From an uncultured Propionibacteriaceae bacterium (GTDB taxonomy: Bacteria > Actinomycetota > Actinomycetes > Propionibacteriales > Propionibacteriaceae): a stretch of DNA of 30,546 nt. A program made the position numbers and the translations under genes. Below are positions 7,233 to 16,277 of the stretch, piece by piece; within the stretch, counting starts at the first letter, position 1; each line of letters starts with the position of its first letter. The notes beneath the pieces are model-generated. The model saw only the letters and a program-made list of their open reading frames with translations, ran no database searches and was not told where the DNA came from. The stretch covers positions 1 through 30,546 of the forward strand of contig CALCKT010000015.1 of the NCBI GenBank assembly GCA_937965785.1. Reading direction: 5' to 3'.

Positions 7233-8588
7233 TCACGCGAGCAGGGCGATCCGGTCTCTCTTGGAGGCCACGAGGCGGCCGTCGAGCATGCTGTAGGTGT
7301 CGTAGTTCTTCAGGACGTCATCCCACAGGGTGCCCGGTTTCCCGGGATCCAAGGCAATCCAGGTGGGGGCGTAGTAATCACCCGTTGGGATCAGCAGGGC
7401 GCCCCCGAGGGTTGGAATGACATTGTGGGCTTTGGTGATCTGATGGTCCACGAGGTCGAGCTGCCCGGTCTTGGGGTCCAGCACCCCCGTCCGTATGGAG
7501 GGGGACGGGACGAAGACGCTCAGGGGGCCGTCCTGAGGGGAGGGGGTTCTGTCGAAGACCAAGCCAGGAAAAGAACCTTCGTCCCAGTCCCTGCGCCAGA
7601 GCTCTTTCCCCGTCGCCGGGTCCAGGCCCACGAAGCTTCGATGCGTGCTCTCCGTGACGTATACGAGGTCGTCTCCCCAGCCCAATGGATAACCGTCCTG
7701 GAGCTCGGACGTCCACAGCTCCTTGCCATGCTGGTCGAAACCCTTCAGCGGTCCGTTTTCCTTGTGTCCGACCAGGACGTTGCCCACCCAGGCCGAGCGG
7801 TGCCACACCCCGTCCTTCACCACCGGGCTGCCGTCGTCGGTGTGAACGCTCAGGTAGCAGGCGTACTCGTGGACGGGGCCGGCCTGTCCGTCGACGCAGA
7901 AATCGGTCACGCCGTCGTGTTCCCTCACCCAGAACCACTCCCGGGCCTCCTTGGGCAGGTCGATGGACCACTGCTTGGTGTGTGCCTCCTTGACGGAAGG
8001 TGCGCGGCTGATTCGGACGCTACCCTCCTTGGACGTGTCCATCTCGTAGATCGCGCCCGATGCGGCCATGGCCAGGTAGTGCTCGGGTTTCTCGTCGAAC
8101 CGGCCGATGAGGCTGCCATCGGCGGTGCTGTAGACGAAGAGGGATCTTTGCTGTTGGGAAGTTTTGGCCCACAACGCCACCTGCCCGGACATCATGTCGG
8201 ACACCTTCTCGAGTCTTTCGAAACCGGTTAGGTCACCGGAGATGTCTACCGACCACACCTCGGAGCCGTCGGCCCAGTTGAGCATTCTCAGTTTGCTGCC
8301 GCCCGCGGTGAGGGCCGGAGCGACCACCAGACCCTCGTGGGTCCCGATGAGGGGACCGGATCCGGTAACCGTGACCTCCCAGGCGGTTGTGAGCCGGGCC
8401 GGGGGAGTCGGCGGTGGAGAGGACTCGGGTGATGATGGAATCGTGGGGGCCGACGACGGTGTCTCGGATCCTGTACCCCAGCACGACGTGGTCATCAGGA
8501 CGGCACCCATCAGGGCGGCGGCCCCGCGAAGTCGCCACCTGGAGGCGGGTCTCGCCGCGGCGTTGGGAGAGTGGGTGACCGCTTTCAT
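7233..8588 (-). CDS. PQQ-repeat (beta-propeller) lipoprotein
   Basis: A 451-residue secreted protein. Residues 17-21 (RWRLR) are followed by the hydrophobic stretch GAAALMGAVL and the lipobox TTSC with C36, so the mature protein should be a lipoprotein outside the membrane. A Ser/Thr/Pro-rich linker (about 40-70) precedes repeated blades ending in tryptophan motifs such as GSEVWSVDIS, GKELWTSEL and GKELWRRDW, the pattern of PQQ-like or quinoprotein propeller repeats. These usually act as binding or assembly scaffolds; no catalytic site is seen and the partner is unknown. ATG 8588 is chosen because AGGAG lies a few bases upstream and the signal peptide then starts properly; the frame is open further up to 8780. 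Confidence 0.85.
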   Translation of the reverse strand: MKAVTHSPNAAARPASRWRLRGAAALMGAVLMTTSCWGTGSETPSSAPTIPSSPESSPPPTPPARLTTAWEVTVTGSGPLIGTHEGLVVAPALTAGGSKLRMLNWADGSEVWSVDISGDLTGFERLEKVSDMMSGQVALWAKTSQQQRSLFVYSTADGSLIGRFDEKPEHYLAMAASGAIYEMDTSKEGSVRISRAPSVKEAHTKQWSIDLPKEAREWFWVREHDGVTDFCVDGQAGPVHEYACYLSVHTDDGSPVVKDGVWHRSAWVGNVLVGHKENGPLKGFDQHGKELWTSELQDGYPLGWGDDLVYVTESTHRSFVGLDPATGKELWRRDWDEGSFPGLVFDRTPSPQDGPLSVFVPSPSIRTGVLDPKTGQLDLVDHQITKAHNVIPTLGGALLIPTGDYYAPTWIALDPGKPGTLWDDVLKNYDTYSMLDGRLVASKRDRIALLA

Positions 8589-8782
8589 GCTGGCTCCTAT
8601 TCGGTTCGACGGATGGGCTGCTGTGGGCGCTCGGGATCCGCGGGTGGTTGTTGCGAGCTTCAACAAATCTTTGGTGAAGCAGCAATCGCTCCAAGTGCGA
8701 CCTGTTCCGCGCCTCATGTTATCCGGCCCGCACGTCGCTCGCCGGTTCGGACGGCAACCGAGGACCGGATGGACGAGCAAGA

Positions 8783-8859
8783 ACCCGGTTGCGCAGCACT
8801 CAACGCCGTTTCGGGCTGTTGCGGACGGTTTTTGGGCATTGAGTGCTGCGCAACCGGGT
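8783..8859. repeat. Long imperfect palindrome, candidate dispersed intergenic element
   Basis: ACCCGGTTGCGCAGCACTCAA (8783-8803, 21 nt) is the exact reverse complement of 8839-8859. The 35-nt interior has its own short pairing (CCGT with ACGG, and GCC with GGC). It sits in the 292-bp gap between two minus-strand genes. A shorter hairpin, AACGCC (8862-8867) with GGCGTT (8876-8881), abuts the VanZ-RDD stop codon and may be the actual terminator. The long palindrome has the size of a small miniature or REP-like element; no transposase or flanking duplication is obvious. The rest of 8589-8880 must hold the lipoprotein promoter, but I see no clear -35/-10 pair. Confidence 0.8.
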
Positions 8860-8880
8860 GAAACGCCCCGGCAGAGGCGT

Positions 8881-10017
8881 TCAGTGGACGGGGAGGGCCT
8901 TGTCGGTTTCTTCTACCCGGATGTCGACCATCTGCGCGCCGGTCAACCAGCCGGACAGGCCGCGGTGGGTGCGGGTGAACGGAACCATGACCAGGGACAG
9001 CGGCACCACCAGGGGCAGCAACCAGATGAAGGGCGAGGAAGTAAAGAAGGGGGCCAGGAACATCGGGATCAGCAATGATGCGGGCACCACCAGCGACCTG
9101 ACAACCCTGCGGAAACGGGAACCGTCGTGCAGGGTGCCGTCAGCGTTGCGCCACTTCGGGGTGAGCCACACCACGGTCTGCCCGACGGAGGCGGCGAGAT
9201 GATTCCAGGCGGGCCACACGAACACCGCGATGGTCGCTACCGCAATGGCCACGGGAACGATCAACGGAGTCCACTTCTCAGAAACGTCCCCCAGGAACAG
9301 CAACGTCGCCACGCGGAGACCCACCGCGGTGGTCACGGCCACCAGGGCCACGAGAATGGCGTCGATCAGCATGCCTATCCAGCGTCGCCACATCGTCACC
9401 GGGCGCGGCGTCAGCCTGTCCTGTACCAGCTGGTGGGTGCGCGGCATCCACCACAGCAGCACCGGGGCCAGGACCGCTCCCAGGATGGTGCCGAGGGTGT
9501 TGGTAATGAGGTCGTCCACATCGGCGGTCCGGAAGGCGCAGGGATAGAAGAACCACAAACCGGTGAGCTGAGTCAGTTCGATGAGGAGGCTGGTGACTGC
9601 CCCCAGAAGGATTGTGACGAGAACGGAGCGGTTGAAGTAGCGGCGCAGGATGACCCCGAACGGTACAAACAGCACCACGTTGAAGGCCACCTGCAACACC
9701 GCGAAGCTGGTCAGCAGCCCCCGCAGCGAACGCCCCGGCGTGGCCTTCCGGATGTCGTCGATGAAGGCGAACGGCTGCAGGTTCATTCCGCGGGCGTGGA
9801 ACCGGCACCATCCGGCGGAACGCTCCGGCAGCGGCAGGAGGGTGTAGGTGAGCAGCGCGGTGGCGTAGAGGCACACCGCCGCGAGTCCGAGCAGGCGGGC
9901 GAAACTCAGCCGGCCGAAGCGGCGGTACTGCCAGACCATGCCTGGCAGGAACAGCGCCGCGAAAGCCACGGCTCCGATGATCGCGGCGAGTAGGCCATTG
10001 TTCACCCAGTCCTGCAA
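8881..10017 (-). CDS. VanZ-family and RDD-domain membrane protein
   Basis: About 378 residues. The N-terminal half has several transmembrane helices and the VanZ-like segment YTLLPLP, followed by MNLQPFAFIDD and helices around FVPFGVILRR and LIELTQLTG. The C-terminal half begins MWRRWIGMLIDAIL and ends GLSGWLTGAQMVDIRV, the arginine-aspartate pattern of RDD domains. VanZ is linked to teicoplanin resistance in enterococci, but most family members have no known role. Start choice is uncertain: TTG 10017 has GGAGG 4 nt upstream, GTG 10035 is in frame without such a site, and the frame stays open to 10317 across the divergent permease start. Confidence 0.8.
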   Translation of the reverse strand: MQDWVNNGLLAAIIGAVAFAALFLPGMVWQYRRFGRLSFARLLGLAAVCLYATALLTYTLLPLPERSAGWCRFHARGMNLQPFAFIDDIRKATPGRSLRGLLTSFAVLQVAFNVVLFVPFGVILRRYFNRSVLVTILLGAVTSLLIELTQLTGLWFFYPCAFRTADVDDLITNTLGTILGAVLAPVLLWWMPRTHQLVQDRLTPRPVTMWRRWIGMLIDAILVALVAVTTAVGLRVATLLFLGDVSEKWTPLIVPVAIAVATIAVFVWPAWNHLAASVGQTVVWLTPKWRNADGTLHDGSRFRRVVRSLVVPASLLIPMFLAPFFTSSPFIWLLPLVVPLSLVMVPFTRTHRGLSGWLTGAQMVDIRVEETDKALPVH

Positions 10018-10156
10018 GGTTCCTCCAGTTGTCACGGTCGAACGGAGGATAACGGGTGGGGGAAACACCGGACCGGGGTCCCGTGGCGCGGCCGGGTCTC
10101 GCCGCAGGCAAGATCGGAGGTCTGAGGCTCCGGATGTGACATAGTGAGCCGCGTTG

Positions 10157-10173
10157 TTCACACGACTCGTGAA
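10157..10173. promoter_or_regulatory. Inverted repeat upstream of the amino-acid permease
   Basis: TTCAC (10157-10161) and GTGAA (10169-10173) form an inverted repeat with a 7-bp spacer, about 30 bp before the permease start and between divergent genes. A short operator is possible; the arms are only 5 bp, so chance is not excluded. Confidence 0.3.
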
Positions 10174-10204
10174 GACGACGCAGAAGATGTAGGAGGAAGC
10201 CCCG

Positions 10205-11587
10205 ATGTCCTCTCCGGAAGGCGACCTGAAGGTCGCGATGAAACCCCGCCACCTCGTGATGATGAGCCTCGGCTCCGCCATCGGTGCCGGGTTGTTCGTG
10301 GGCTCCGGCGCGGGCATAGCGACGGCGGGACCCGCGGTGCTGTTGTCCTATGTCATTTCCGGGGCGATCGTCCTGGCCGTCATGCGCATGCTCGGCGAGA
10401 TGGTGGCTGACGACCCGAACCCGGGGGCGTTCTCCTACTACGCCGACAAGGCCCTCGGTCCCGCCGCCGGATTCGCGATCGGCTGGCTGTGGTGGATCGA
10501 GATGGGGCTGGTGGTCGCAACCGAGGCAACTGCGGCGGCACGCTACCTGAGCACACTCATCCCCGGTTTCCCGCAGTGGGGTTTCGCGCTGATCATCATG
10601 GCGGTCTTCACGGGAATCAACTTGGTCAAGGTGGGGAGCTTCGGTGAATTCGAGTTCTGGTTCTCGCTGATCAAAATCGCTTTCGTGGTGGTTTTCCTGG
10701 TGCTCGGGGCGGCTTTCCTGCTGGGGTTGACCCCCGCGCCCTCACCCGGGTGGGGGAACCTGTCGGGAAACGACCTCATGCCTCACGGAATCAAGGGCGT
10801 CGCCTCGGCGCTGCTGGTTGTGATCTTCGCCTTCGGGGGTGTGGAGATAGTCGCGGTGGCCGCCGCCGAGACCGCCGACCCGGAACGCAGCATCAGGAAG
10901 GCCGTCAACACGATCCTGTGGCGCATTCTCATCTTCTACATGGGCGCTGTGACGATCATGCTGCTCGCCCTGCCCTGGAACGATCCCTCCCTCAAGGAAG
11001 CGCCCTTCGTCGCGGTCCTGAACGCGGCGGGACTGCCTGCCGTCGCGGCGATGATCGGGATCGTGATCGTCGTCGCGCTGCTGTCCTCGCTCAACGCGAA
11101 CCTCTACGGCGGCTCCCGCATGATCTTCTCGCTCGCCGAGCGACGCATGGGGCCCGCGATGATGCGCGGCACGAACGCTCGAGGCGTGCCCGTGGCAGCC
11201 GTGCTGGCCACGTCCTTCCTCGGTTTCGTCGCGGCGGCGCTGAACTACTTCTGGGCGGAGGAGGTGCTGAATTTCCTGCTGAACATGGTCGGCTCGACCA
11301 TGATCGTCATCTGGCTGGGGATCATCGCCTCGCACGTGGTGTTGCGACGCCGCGCCGCCCGTGACGGCAATCCCACACCCAAGGGATTCCCGGTCGCGCT
11401 GTCCTGGGCGACGCTGGCCGCAGTGGCCGCGGTGGTTGCGCTCGGGTTCACGGTGCCCGAGATCGCGGTGCAGCTCTCCAGCACCTTCGCCCTGACGGCC
11501 CTGCTCGCGGCGGTCGGTGGCTGGCTCGCAAAACGCGTGGGAGCGTCGAGCCTGGGGAGTGAATCGGTGGTGGAACACAAGGTTTGA
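10205..11587 (+). CDS. APC-superfamily amino-acid permease
   Basis: A 460-residue polytopic membrane protein with about 12 helices. The N-terminal segment KPRHLVMMSLGSAIGAGLFV, then GSGAGIATAGPAVLL and MRMLGEM, are the signature of the amino-acid transporter (AAT) branch of the APC superfamily, which includes GabP, ProY and AnsP. It should import an amino acid by proton symport. AGGAGG at 10191-10196 lies 8 nt before the ATG, a strong ribosome site. The ornithine aminotransferase gene follows on the same strand 226 bp later, so an arginine-, ornithine- or proline-related substrate is a reasonable guess, but the substrate cannot be read from the sequence. Confidence 0.9.
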   Translation: MSSPEGDLKVAMKPRHLVMMSLGSAIGAGLFVGSGAGIATAGPAVLLSYVISGAIVLAVMRMLGEMVADDPNPGAFSYYADKALGPAAGFAIGWLWWIEMGLVVATEATAAARYLSTLIPGFPQWGFALIIMAVFTGINLVKVGSFGEFEFWFSLIKIAFVVVFLVLGAAFLLGLTPAPSPGWGNLSGNDLMPHGIKGVASALLVVIFAFGGVEIVAVAAAETADPERSIRKAVNTILWRILIFYMGAVTIMLLALPWNDPSLKEAPFVAVLNAAGLPAVAAMIGIVIVVALLSSLNANLYGGSRMIFSLAERRMGPAMMRGTNARGVPVAAVLATSFLGFVAAALNYFWAEEVLNFLLNMVGSTMIVIWLGIIASHVVLRRRAARDGNPTPKGFPVALSWATLAAVAAVVALGFTVPEIAVQLSSTFALTALLAAVGGWLAKRVGASSLGSESVVEHKV

Positions 11588-11609
11588 GAACGGGTCACGA
11601 GTTGCGGAC

Positions 11610-11642
11610 GGGCATCAGCCCATCGAACGGCGGCTGATGTCC
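11610..11642 (+). terminator. Hairpin after the permease gene
   Basis: GGGCATCAGCC (11610-11620) pairs with GGCTGATGTCC (11632-11642) through 11 positions, one of them a G-U pair, around an 11-nt loop. It starts 22 bp after the permease stop. No U-tract follows. It may separate the permease from rocD or act as an attenuator between them. Confidence 0.5.
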
Positions 11643-11813
11643 GTGCCGCTCAGCGACCTTTGCCGCCCCGAGCCCGGAAGCCCCCGATATCTTCCGTGGT
11701 AGCGTTTTGTCTTTGAAACGATTCGCATGATGCTCAGCGCCCCGATGCGCTTCGAGCAGCACAGCCCGGCCGGGGAGCCCGTTCCCCGGCAATCAATCCC
11801 GGAAGGCGACATC

Positions 11814-13052
11814 TTGACCCAACACACCATGAGCGAGAACACTCGCACCGCCATCGAACTCGTCGACACCTACGCAGCACACAACTACTCGCCGCTGCCC
11901 GTCGTCGTCACCGAGGCGTCGGGCGCGTGGCTGACGGATGTGGACGGCCGCCGCTACCTGGACTGCCTCGCCGCCTACTCGGCCCTCAACTTCGGGCACG
12001 GCAACCCCACCTTCATCGATGTCGCGAAACGGCAACTGGACCGGCTCACCCTCACCAGCCGTGCCGCGCACTCCGACTGGCTCGGCCCGTTCGCCCAGAA
12101 ACTGGCGCGCCTCGCGGGCAAGGACATGGTCCTGCCGATGAACACCGGCGCCGAAGCCGTCGAGACCGCCATCAAGGTGGCCCGCAAGTGGGGGCACCAG
12201 GTCAAGGGGCTGCCGCAGGACCGCGGCGAGATCATCGCCATGCACGGCAACTTCCACGGCCGCACCACAACGATCATCAGCTTCAGCGACGACGAGACCG
12301 CACGCGCCGACTTCGGCCCCTACAGCCCCGGGTTCCGGCTCGCCGATTTCGGTGACGTCGACTCCCTGGAGCGGGCCATCACCCCCGAGACCGTCGCCGT
12401 GCTGCTGGAACCCATCCAGGGGGAGGCCGGCATCATCGTGCCGCCGGTGGGATACCTCCGCGAGGTGCGGGAACTCACCCGCAAGAACAACGTCCTGCTG
12501 ATCTGCGACGAGGTGCAGACCGGCATGGGCCGCACCGGCACGACGTTCCGGTTCCAGGCCGAGGACATCGACCCCGACATCATCACCGTCGGCAAGGCCC
12601 TGGGGGCGGGCATCGTACCGCTGTCAGCGGTGATCGCAGACCGCGAGATCCTCGGGTTGCTGCAACCGGGCCAGCACGGATCGACCTTCGGTGGCAACCC
12701 CCTCGCGTGCGCCATCGGGGCGGCCGTCTGCGACGTGCTGGCCACCGGCGAGTACCAGCGCCGCTCCACCGAGATGGGCGAGCGTCTGCACGCCGGGCTC
12801 AAGACCCTCGTCGGTCACGGTGTGACCGCGGTCCGGGGTGTGGGGCTGTGGGCGGGAGTCGACATCGACCCTGCGATCGGCACCGCCAAGGATGTGAGCC
12901 TGGACCTCCTCGGTTGCGGCATTCTCGTCAAGGACACCCACGGCCAGACCCTCCGGTTCGCGCCCCCGCTGGTGATCGCCGAGGACGAAATCGATTTCAT
13001 CGTGCGCGAACTCCGGGCCGTGCTGGAGCAGCGCCTCACGCGGCACGCCTGA
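11814..13052 (+). CDS. rocD: Ornithine--oxo-acid aminotransferase
   Basis: A class III PLP-dependent aminotransferase of 412 residues that converts ornithine and 2-oxoglutarate to glutamate semialdehyde and glutamate. Diagnostic segments are NTGAEAVETAIK, CDEVQTGMGRTG, and the PLP lysine K261 in TVGKALGAG. The N-terminal segment AAHNYSPLPVVV is typical of ornithine rather than acetylornithine aminotransferases. The TTG start at 11814 is preferred because GGAAGG (11801-11806) is 7 nt upstream; the next ATG, at 11829, is too far from it, and ATG 11727 would add an unlikely leader. With the permease upstream it suggests arginine/ornithine breakdown toward glutamate or proline. Confidence 0.9.
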   Translation: MTQHTMSENTRTAIELVDTYAAHNYSPLPVVVTEASGAWLTDVDGRRYLDCLAAYSALNFGHGNPTFIDVAKRQLDRLTLTSRAAHSDWLGPFAQKLARLAGKDMVLPMNTGAEAVETAIKVARKWGHQVKGLPQDRGEIIAMHGNFHGRTTTIISFSDDETARADFGPYSPGFRLADFGDVDSLERAITPETVAVLLEPIQGEAGIIVPPVGYLREVRELTRKNNVLLICDEVQTGMGRTGTTFRFQAEDIDPDIITVGKALGAGIVPLSAVIADREILGLLQPGQHGSTFGGNPLACAIGAAVCDVLATGEYQRRSTEMGERLHAGLKTLVGHGVTAVRGVGLWAGVDIDPAIGTAKDVSLDLLGCGILVKDTHGQTLRFAPPLVIAEDEIDFIVRELRAVLEQRLTRHA

Positions 13053-13072
13053 GGTGGGATGAGACCCGCTCG

Positions 13073-13450
13073 ATGCCGGATGCAGCCGCCGAACTGATCG
13101 TCGAGCGGGTGCTGTGCGCCGTGGAGTGCATACCCGCGGGACGGGTGGTCAGTTACGGCGACCTCGCGGAGCTGGTGGGTACGTCCGCCCGGCGGGTGGG
13201 GGCCGTCATGGCCTCCGCCGGGTCGGGGGTGCCGTGGTGGAGGGTGGTCAACGCTGCGGGACGGCTGCCCGCCCACCTCGTGCCGGAGGCGTCCCGGCGC
13301 TGGGCCGAGGAGGGAACCCCCGCGGTCGACGGGCGGTGCGTGATGTCGCGGGCCCGGGCCGACCTGCCCCGGCTGGCCACGGACCACGAGACCCGGCTCG
13401 CCGAGCGGGGAAGCCCCGCCCGGGAGCTGACCTCACCCGCAGGTCAGTAG
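13073..13450 (+). CDS. Alkyltransferase-like (ATL) DNA repair protein, MGMT fold
   Basis: A 125-residue homologue of the C-terminal DNA-binding domain of O6-alkylguanine-DNA alkyltransferase. IPAGRVVSYGDLAELVG and RRVGAVMAS match the helix-turn-helix and arginine-finger regions. The active-site Pro-Cys-His-Arg of true MGMT is replaced by PWWRVV (residues 54-59), so the acceptor cysteine is absent. ATL proteins bind alkylated guanine and hand it to nucleotide excision repair. The start lies 20 bp after rocD, and the Shine-Dalgarno signal is weak. The 3' end overlaps the convergent glycosidase gene by 18 bp. Confidence 0.88.
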   Translation: MPDAAAELIVERVLCAVECIPAGRVVSYGDLAELVGTSARRVGAVMASAGSGVPWWRVVNAAGRLPAHLVPEASRRWAEEGTPAVDGRCVMSRARADLPRLATDHETRLAERGSPARELTSPAGQ

Positions 13451-14743
13451 CCCCGCCGACTCCTTCAGCGCCAGCACCCGGCCGGCGGATTCGGCCAGCC
13501 GGTCGGCGTTGCCCGGGTTCTCGGCCGCCCAGGCGATGGTGGCCTTCAGCATCTCGTCCATCAGCGACGGGTCGGCGTTGATGAGCAGATCCCCGCCCGC
13601 TGCGAAGAACCGAACCGCCCGGTCGCCGGGTTTGACATTCCCCACGGCGGCCGCTTCGCCCAGGTCGTCGCTGATCGCCACTCCTTGGAAACCGAGGTCG
13701 CCGCGCAACATGTCGGTGACGATCCTCCTGCTGAAAACCCCCTCCTGGTCCGGGTCGATCCTCGTGAAGATCGCCGACGAGATCATCACCGAGTCGGCCC
13801 CGGCCTCGATGCCTTTGCGGAACGGTTCCAGGGATTCGCCGTCGGCGGTGGTGTCGTCGTCCCTGGCCACCCCGTGGTCGGTGTTGACCGTCACCTCACC
13901 CAGCCCGGGAAAGTGTTTCAGAGAGGTCGCGATCCCGGCGTCCTGCATGCCCTGGGTGAACTCCACCACCGACCTGCTAACCGCGGTGACGTCGTTGCCG
14001 AAGTTGCGGTTGAGTTTCCCGATCGGGGCGTTGCTGCTCTGTTTGTTCTTCGGCACCACATCGGCGACCGGCGCGAGGTCGTAGTGGATCCCGGCGGCAG
14101 CCAGCTCCCCGCCCCATGCCTGCGCCCGGCTCCGCAACTGCCCGTCCGGCAGTGAGCCCTGCTCGACGGCGTTCGGGATGTCGCTGAACCCCGGTCCCCT
14201 GAGGCGCTGTACCTGACCGCCCTCCTGGTCGACGGCGACCAGCAAGGGCATTCCTGCGGAGCGCATCGCTGCCAGCTCGGAGGTGATCGTGCTGATCTGG
14301 CCGGCGCCCTCGCTGCTGTTGCCGAGCAACACCACGGCCCCGACGCTCCTCGATTCGATGGCCTTGCGGGTCGCGCTGTCCAGACCGGAGGTGTTCACCC
14401 CGATCATGAACAACTGCCCGGCCTGCTGTTCGGTGGTCAGGGAATCCGCTTTCGCGCGGCACCTCACCGCGGTGGGTGTGGGGGAGGGGGGCGTCTCCGG
14501 TGTGGAGGTGCTCGGGGTCCCAGCTGCCGTGGCCGGTTCGGTGGGAGGCGATGCCGGGCCAGCCGTACAACTGGTCAGCACCGAGGCGCAGGCCGCGGCC
14601 GCGGCGAACCGGCGAAAGGAACCGATGTCTCCCCCGGCCGGTTTCAAGGTGCGCGACCGGTTCGTCGCCCCGCCGGGGAACACTCCCGCGGAGCCGGGTG
14701 CATCGGGGAGCGGGTCGCGGTACGAGGATTTCAAGAGCTGCAT
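13433..14743 (-). CDS. NagZ-like GH3 beta-N-acetylhexosaminidase, lipoprotein
   Basis: A 436-residue glycoside hydrolase family 3 enzyme expected to cleave N-acetylglucosamine from peptidoglycan fragments or similar glycans. KHFPGLG followed by NTDHG matches the NagZ substrate and catalytic His loop, and VAISDDLGEAA carries the nucleophile aspartate. The segment FRRFAAAAACASVLTSC is a lipoprotein signal ending at C59, so the enzyme should be exported and anchored, unlike cytoplasmic NagZ of Gram-negatives. ATG 14743 has GGGAG just upstream, but it leaves about 40 residues before the signal peptide; a later non-ATG start is possible. A small membrane protein gene lies 85 bp upstream on the same strand. 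Confidence 0.85.
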   Translation of the reverse strand: MQLLKSSYRDPLPDAPGSAGVFPGGATNRSRTLKPAGGDIGSFRRFAAAAACASVLTSCTAGPASPPTEPATAAGTPSTSTPETPPSPTPTAVRCRAKADSLTTEQQAGQLFMIGVNTSGLDSATRKAIESRSVGAVVLLGNSSEGAGQISTITSELAAMRSAGMPLLVAVDQEGGQVQRLRGPGFSDIPNAVEQGSLPDGQLRSRAQAWGGELAAAGIHYDLAPVADVVPKNKQSSNAPIGKLNRNFGNDVTAVSRSVVEFTQGMQDAGIATSLKHFPGLGEVTVNTDHGVARDDDTTADGESLEPFRKGIEAGADSVMISSAIFTRIDPDQEGVFSRRIVTDMLRGDLGFQGVAISDDLGEAAAVGNVKPGDRAVRFFAAGGDLLINADPSLMDEMLKATIAWAAENPGNADRLAESAGRVLALKESAGLLTCG

Positions 14744-14828
14744 GTTTCTCCCGGATGAAGATGGTCGTGGGGTTGGGAAGGGCCTGTGAAGTGGGGGTGG
14801 GATCACGTCGTGAAAAGGGCATTCAGCT

Positions 14829-15296
14829 CTAGGACAGATGCGCTTTCAGGCTTGCGCTGAATCCTATGAGCGCCGCAACACCCCCAATGATCATGCTGTT
14901 CACCGGTCCGATGCTGCGGGCGAACGACGAACCGAGGGCGTAACCAAAAAATCCCCAGAAGAGAGAGAAGGTGACCCCGACCAATGGGCCGAGGAAGGGG
15001 ATGAACAACATGACGATCAGCAGGATTCCGGCGATGATCCCGACCGTTATCGCGGCGTCACGGCCCAGGTGGTAGACATCGGACGTGCAGATGCACACGA
15101 AAACCCCCACCAGCAGGGCCTCAAGGAGAACCAAGGGATGGAGTCCGCTCGGACCGCTGCCCCGTAGCCGCTGTATCAACCGCGACCGGGCGGCGGGGGC
15201 GGAGGCCGTGTGGCTCTGCTTCGGCATGGGGGCGTAGTCCCTGGGACTCTTTGTGCCGTTCTGGGATTGTTCATCCTCGTCGTAGTCGTAGAGCAT
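14829..15296 (-). CDS. Small membrane protein, unknown function
   Basis: A 155-residue protein. An acidic, polar N-terminus (MLYDYDEDEQ) and a basic linker lead into about four hydrophobic segments (residues ~60-155), with glycine-rich turns such as FIPFLGPLVG and MIIGGVAALIG. I do not recognise the family. ATG 15296 is preferred because AGGA lies 8 nt upstream; ATG 15305 sits directly on that site. The glycosidase gene follows after 85 bp and may be co-transcribed. The hydrolase gene on the other strand starts about 143 bp away, so a divergent promoter region lies at 15297-15438. Confidence 0.7.
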   Translation of the reverse strand: MLYDYDEDEQSQNGTKSPRDYAPMPKQSHTASAPAARSRLIQRLRGSGPSGLHPLVLLEALLVGVFVCICTSDVYHLGRDAAITVGIIAGILLIVMLFIPFLGPLVGVTFSLFWGFFGYALGSSFARSIGPVNSMIIGGVAALIGFSASLKAHLS

Positions 15297-15438
15297 GGAC
15301 ACCATCCTTTCCCATGGGGAGGTTCCTGGGAAGGGCGGTGGGGCTCCTCGGGGCCGCGCACCAGCGACCCGGCAGGTATCGGGTGAGCCCCACGGCCGGG
15401 CCCCGGGATGGCCCCGTCTGCGAACCCCGGGTTCTACG

Positions 15439-16233
15439 ATGATGCGCATGCGTCATTTCACCGTTGATCTGAACCAGGAGAGATCCGTCACCCTGGAGGC
15501 GGTCCTCTTCGACGCCCCTTCCGCCGAGGAACAACCGACCCCGCTGGAGCATCCCCGGCCCGCGGTGATCATCGCCCCGGGCGGGGGATACATGATGCTG
15601 TCGCAACGGGAGTCCGACCCGGTGGCGGTCGCCTTCCTGCGCCGCGGGTTCAACGTGTTCGTGCTGCGTTACTCGCTGCGGGAACACGCCGCCCACCCCA
15701 ATCCCGCCGTCGACGCGGCGCAGGCCGTGCGGTGGATACGCGCCCATGCCGGCGAGACGGGCGTCGATCCGATGCAGGTGAACCTACTGGGGTTCTCTGC
15801 GGGTGGGCACGTCGCAGCGCTGCTGGGCACCCACTGGAACCGCGACGACCTGGTGGCGGCCGAACGTGCCGAGTACGAGGCCACCGGCCGGAGCGACCTG
15901 CTGCGTCACAGTTCACGACCCGACGCGCTCGTGATCTGCTACGGGGCGCTCAGCGCCAAGCGGGTGGACGGCGACGAGGAGACCCGGTGCACCAAGGAGC
16001 GCGTGGACTGCATCTCGGCGGTGACCGGGCAAACCCCGCCCGCCTTCGTGTGGACCACCGGCCAGGACGATGTGGTGCCGCCCTCGCAGTCGCTGCGTTT
16101 CGTCACCGCCCTGGCCGAGGCCGGGGTGCCGTTCGAGTACCACCACTTCCAGTGGGGCCGCCACGGCCTGTCGACCGCCGACGAGCTGTGTGACGCCGAC
16201 CGGGAATCGCTGCCGGTCAATGTCGCTTCCTAG
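15439..16233 (+). CDS. Alpha/beta hydrolase (esterase, BD-FAE / acetyl-xylan-esterase-like)
   Basis: A 264-residue serine hydrolase without signal peptide. The oxyanion segment APGGGYMMLS (residues 46-55), the nucleophile S120 in GFSAGGH, an aspartate at 210-211 in TGQDDVVPP and H242 in WGRHG form a complete catalytic triad. The family removes acyl groups from small esters or sugars; the substrate is unknown. Three in-frame ATGs (15439, 15442, 15448) lie together without a Shine-Dalgarno site. A TACGAT box (15434-15439) would place a transcript start near 15446-15448, so a leaderless message starting at ATG 15448 is possible. The S9 peptidase gene follows after 44 bp. Confidence 0.87.
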   Translation: MMRMRHFTVDLNQERSVTLEAVLFDAPSAEEQPTPLEHPRPAVIIAPGGGYMMLSQRESDPVAVAFLRRGFNVFVLRYSLREHAAHPNPAVDAAQAVRWIRAHAGETGVDPMQVNLLGFSAGGHVAALLGTHWNRDDLVAAERAEYEATGRSDLLRHSSRPDALVICYGALSAKRVDGDEETRCTKERVDCISAVTGQTPPAFVWTTGQDDVVPPSQSLRFVTALAEAGVPFEYHHFQWGRHGLSTADELCDADRESLPVNVAS

Positions 16234-16277
16234 GTGGATTTGGCAGCCAACTGGCTGCGCAAGATTGGAGAGGAAAA

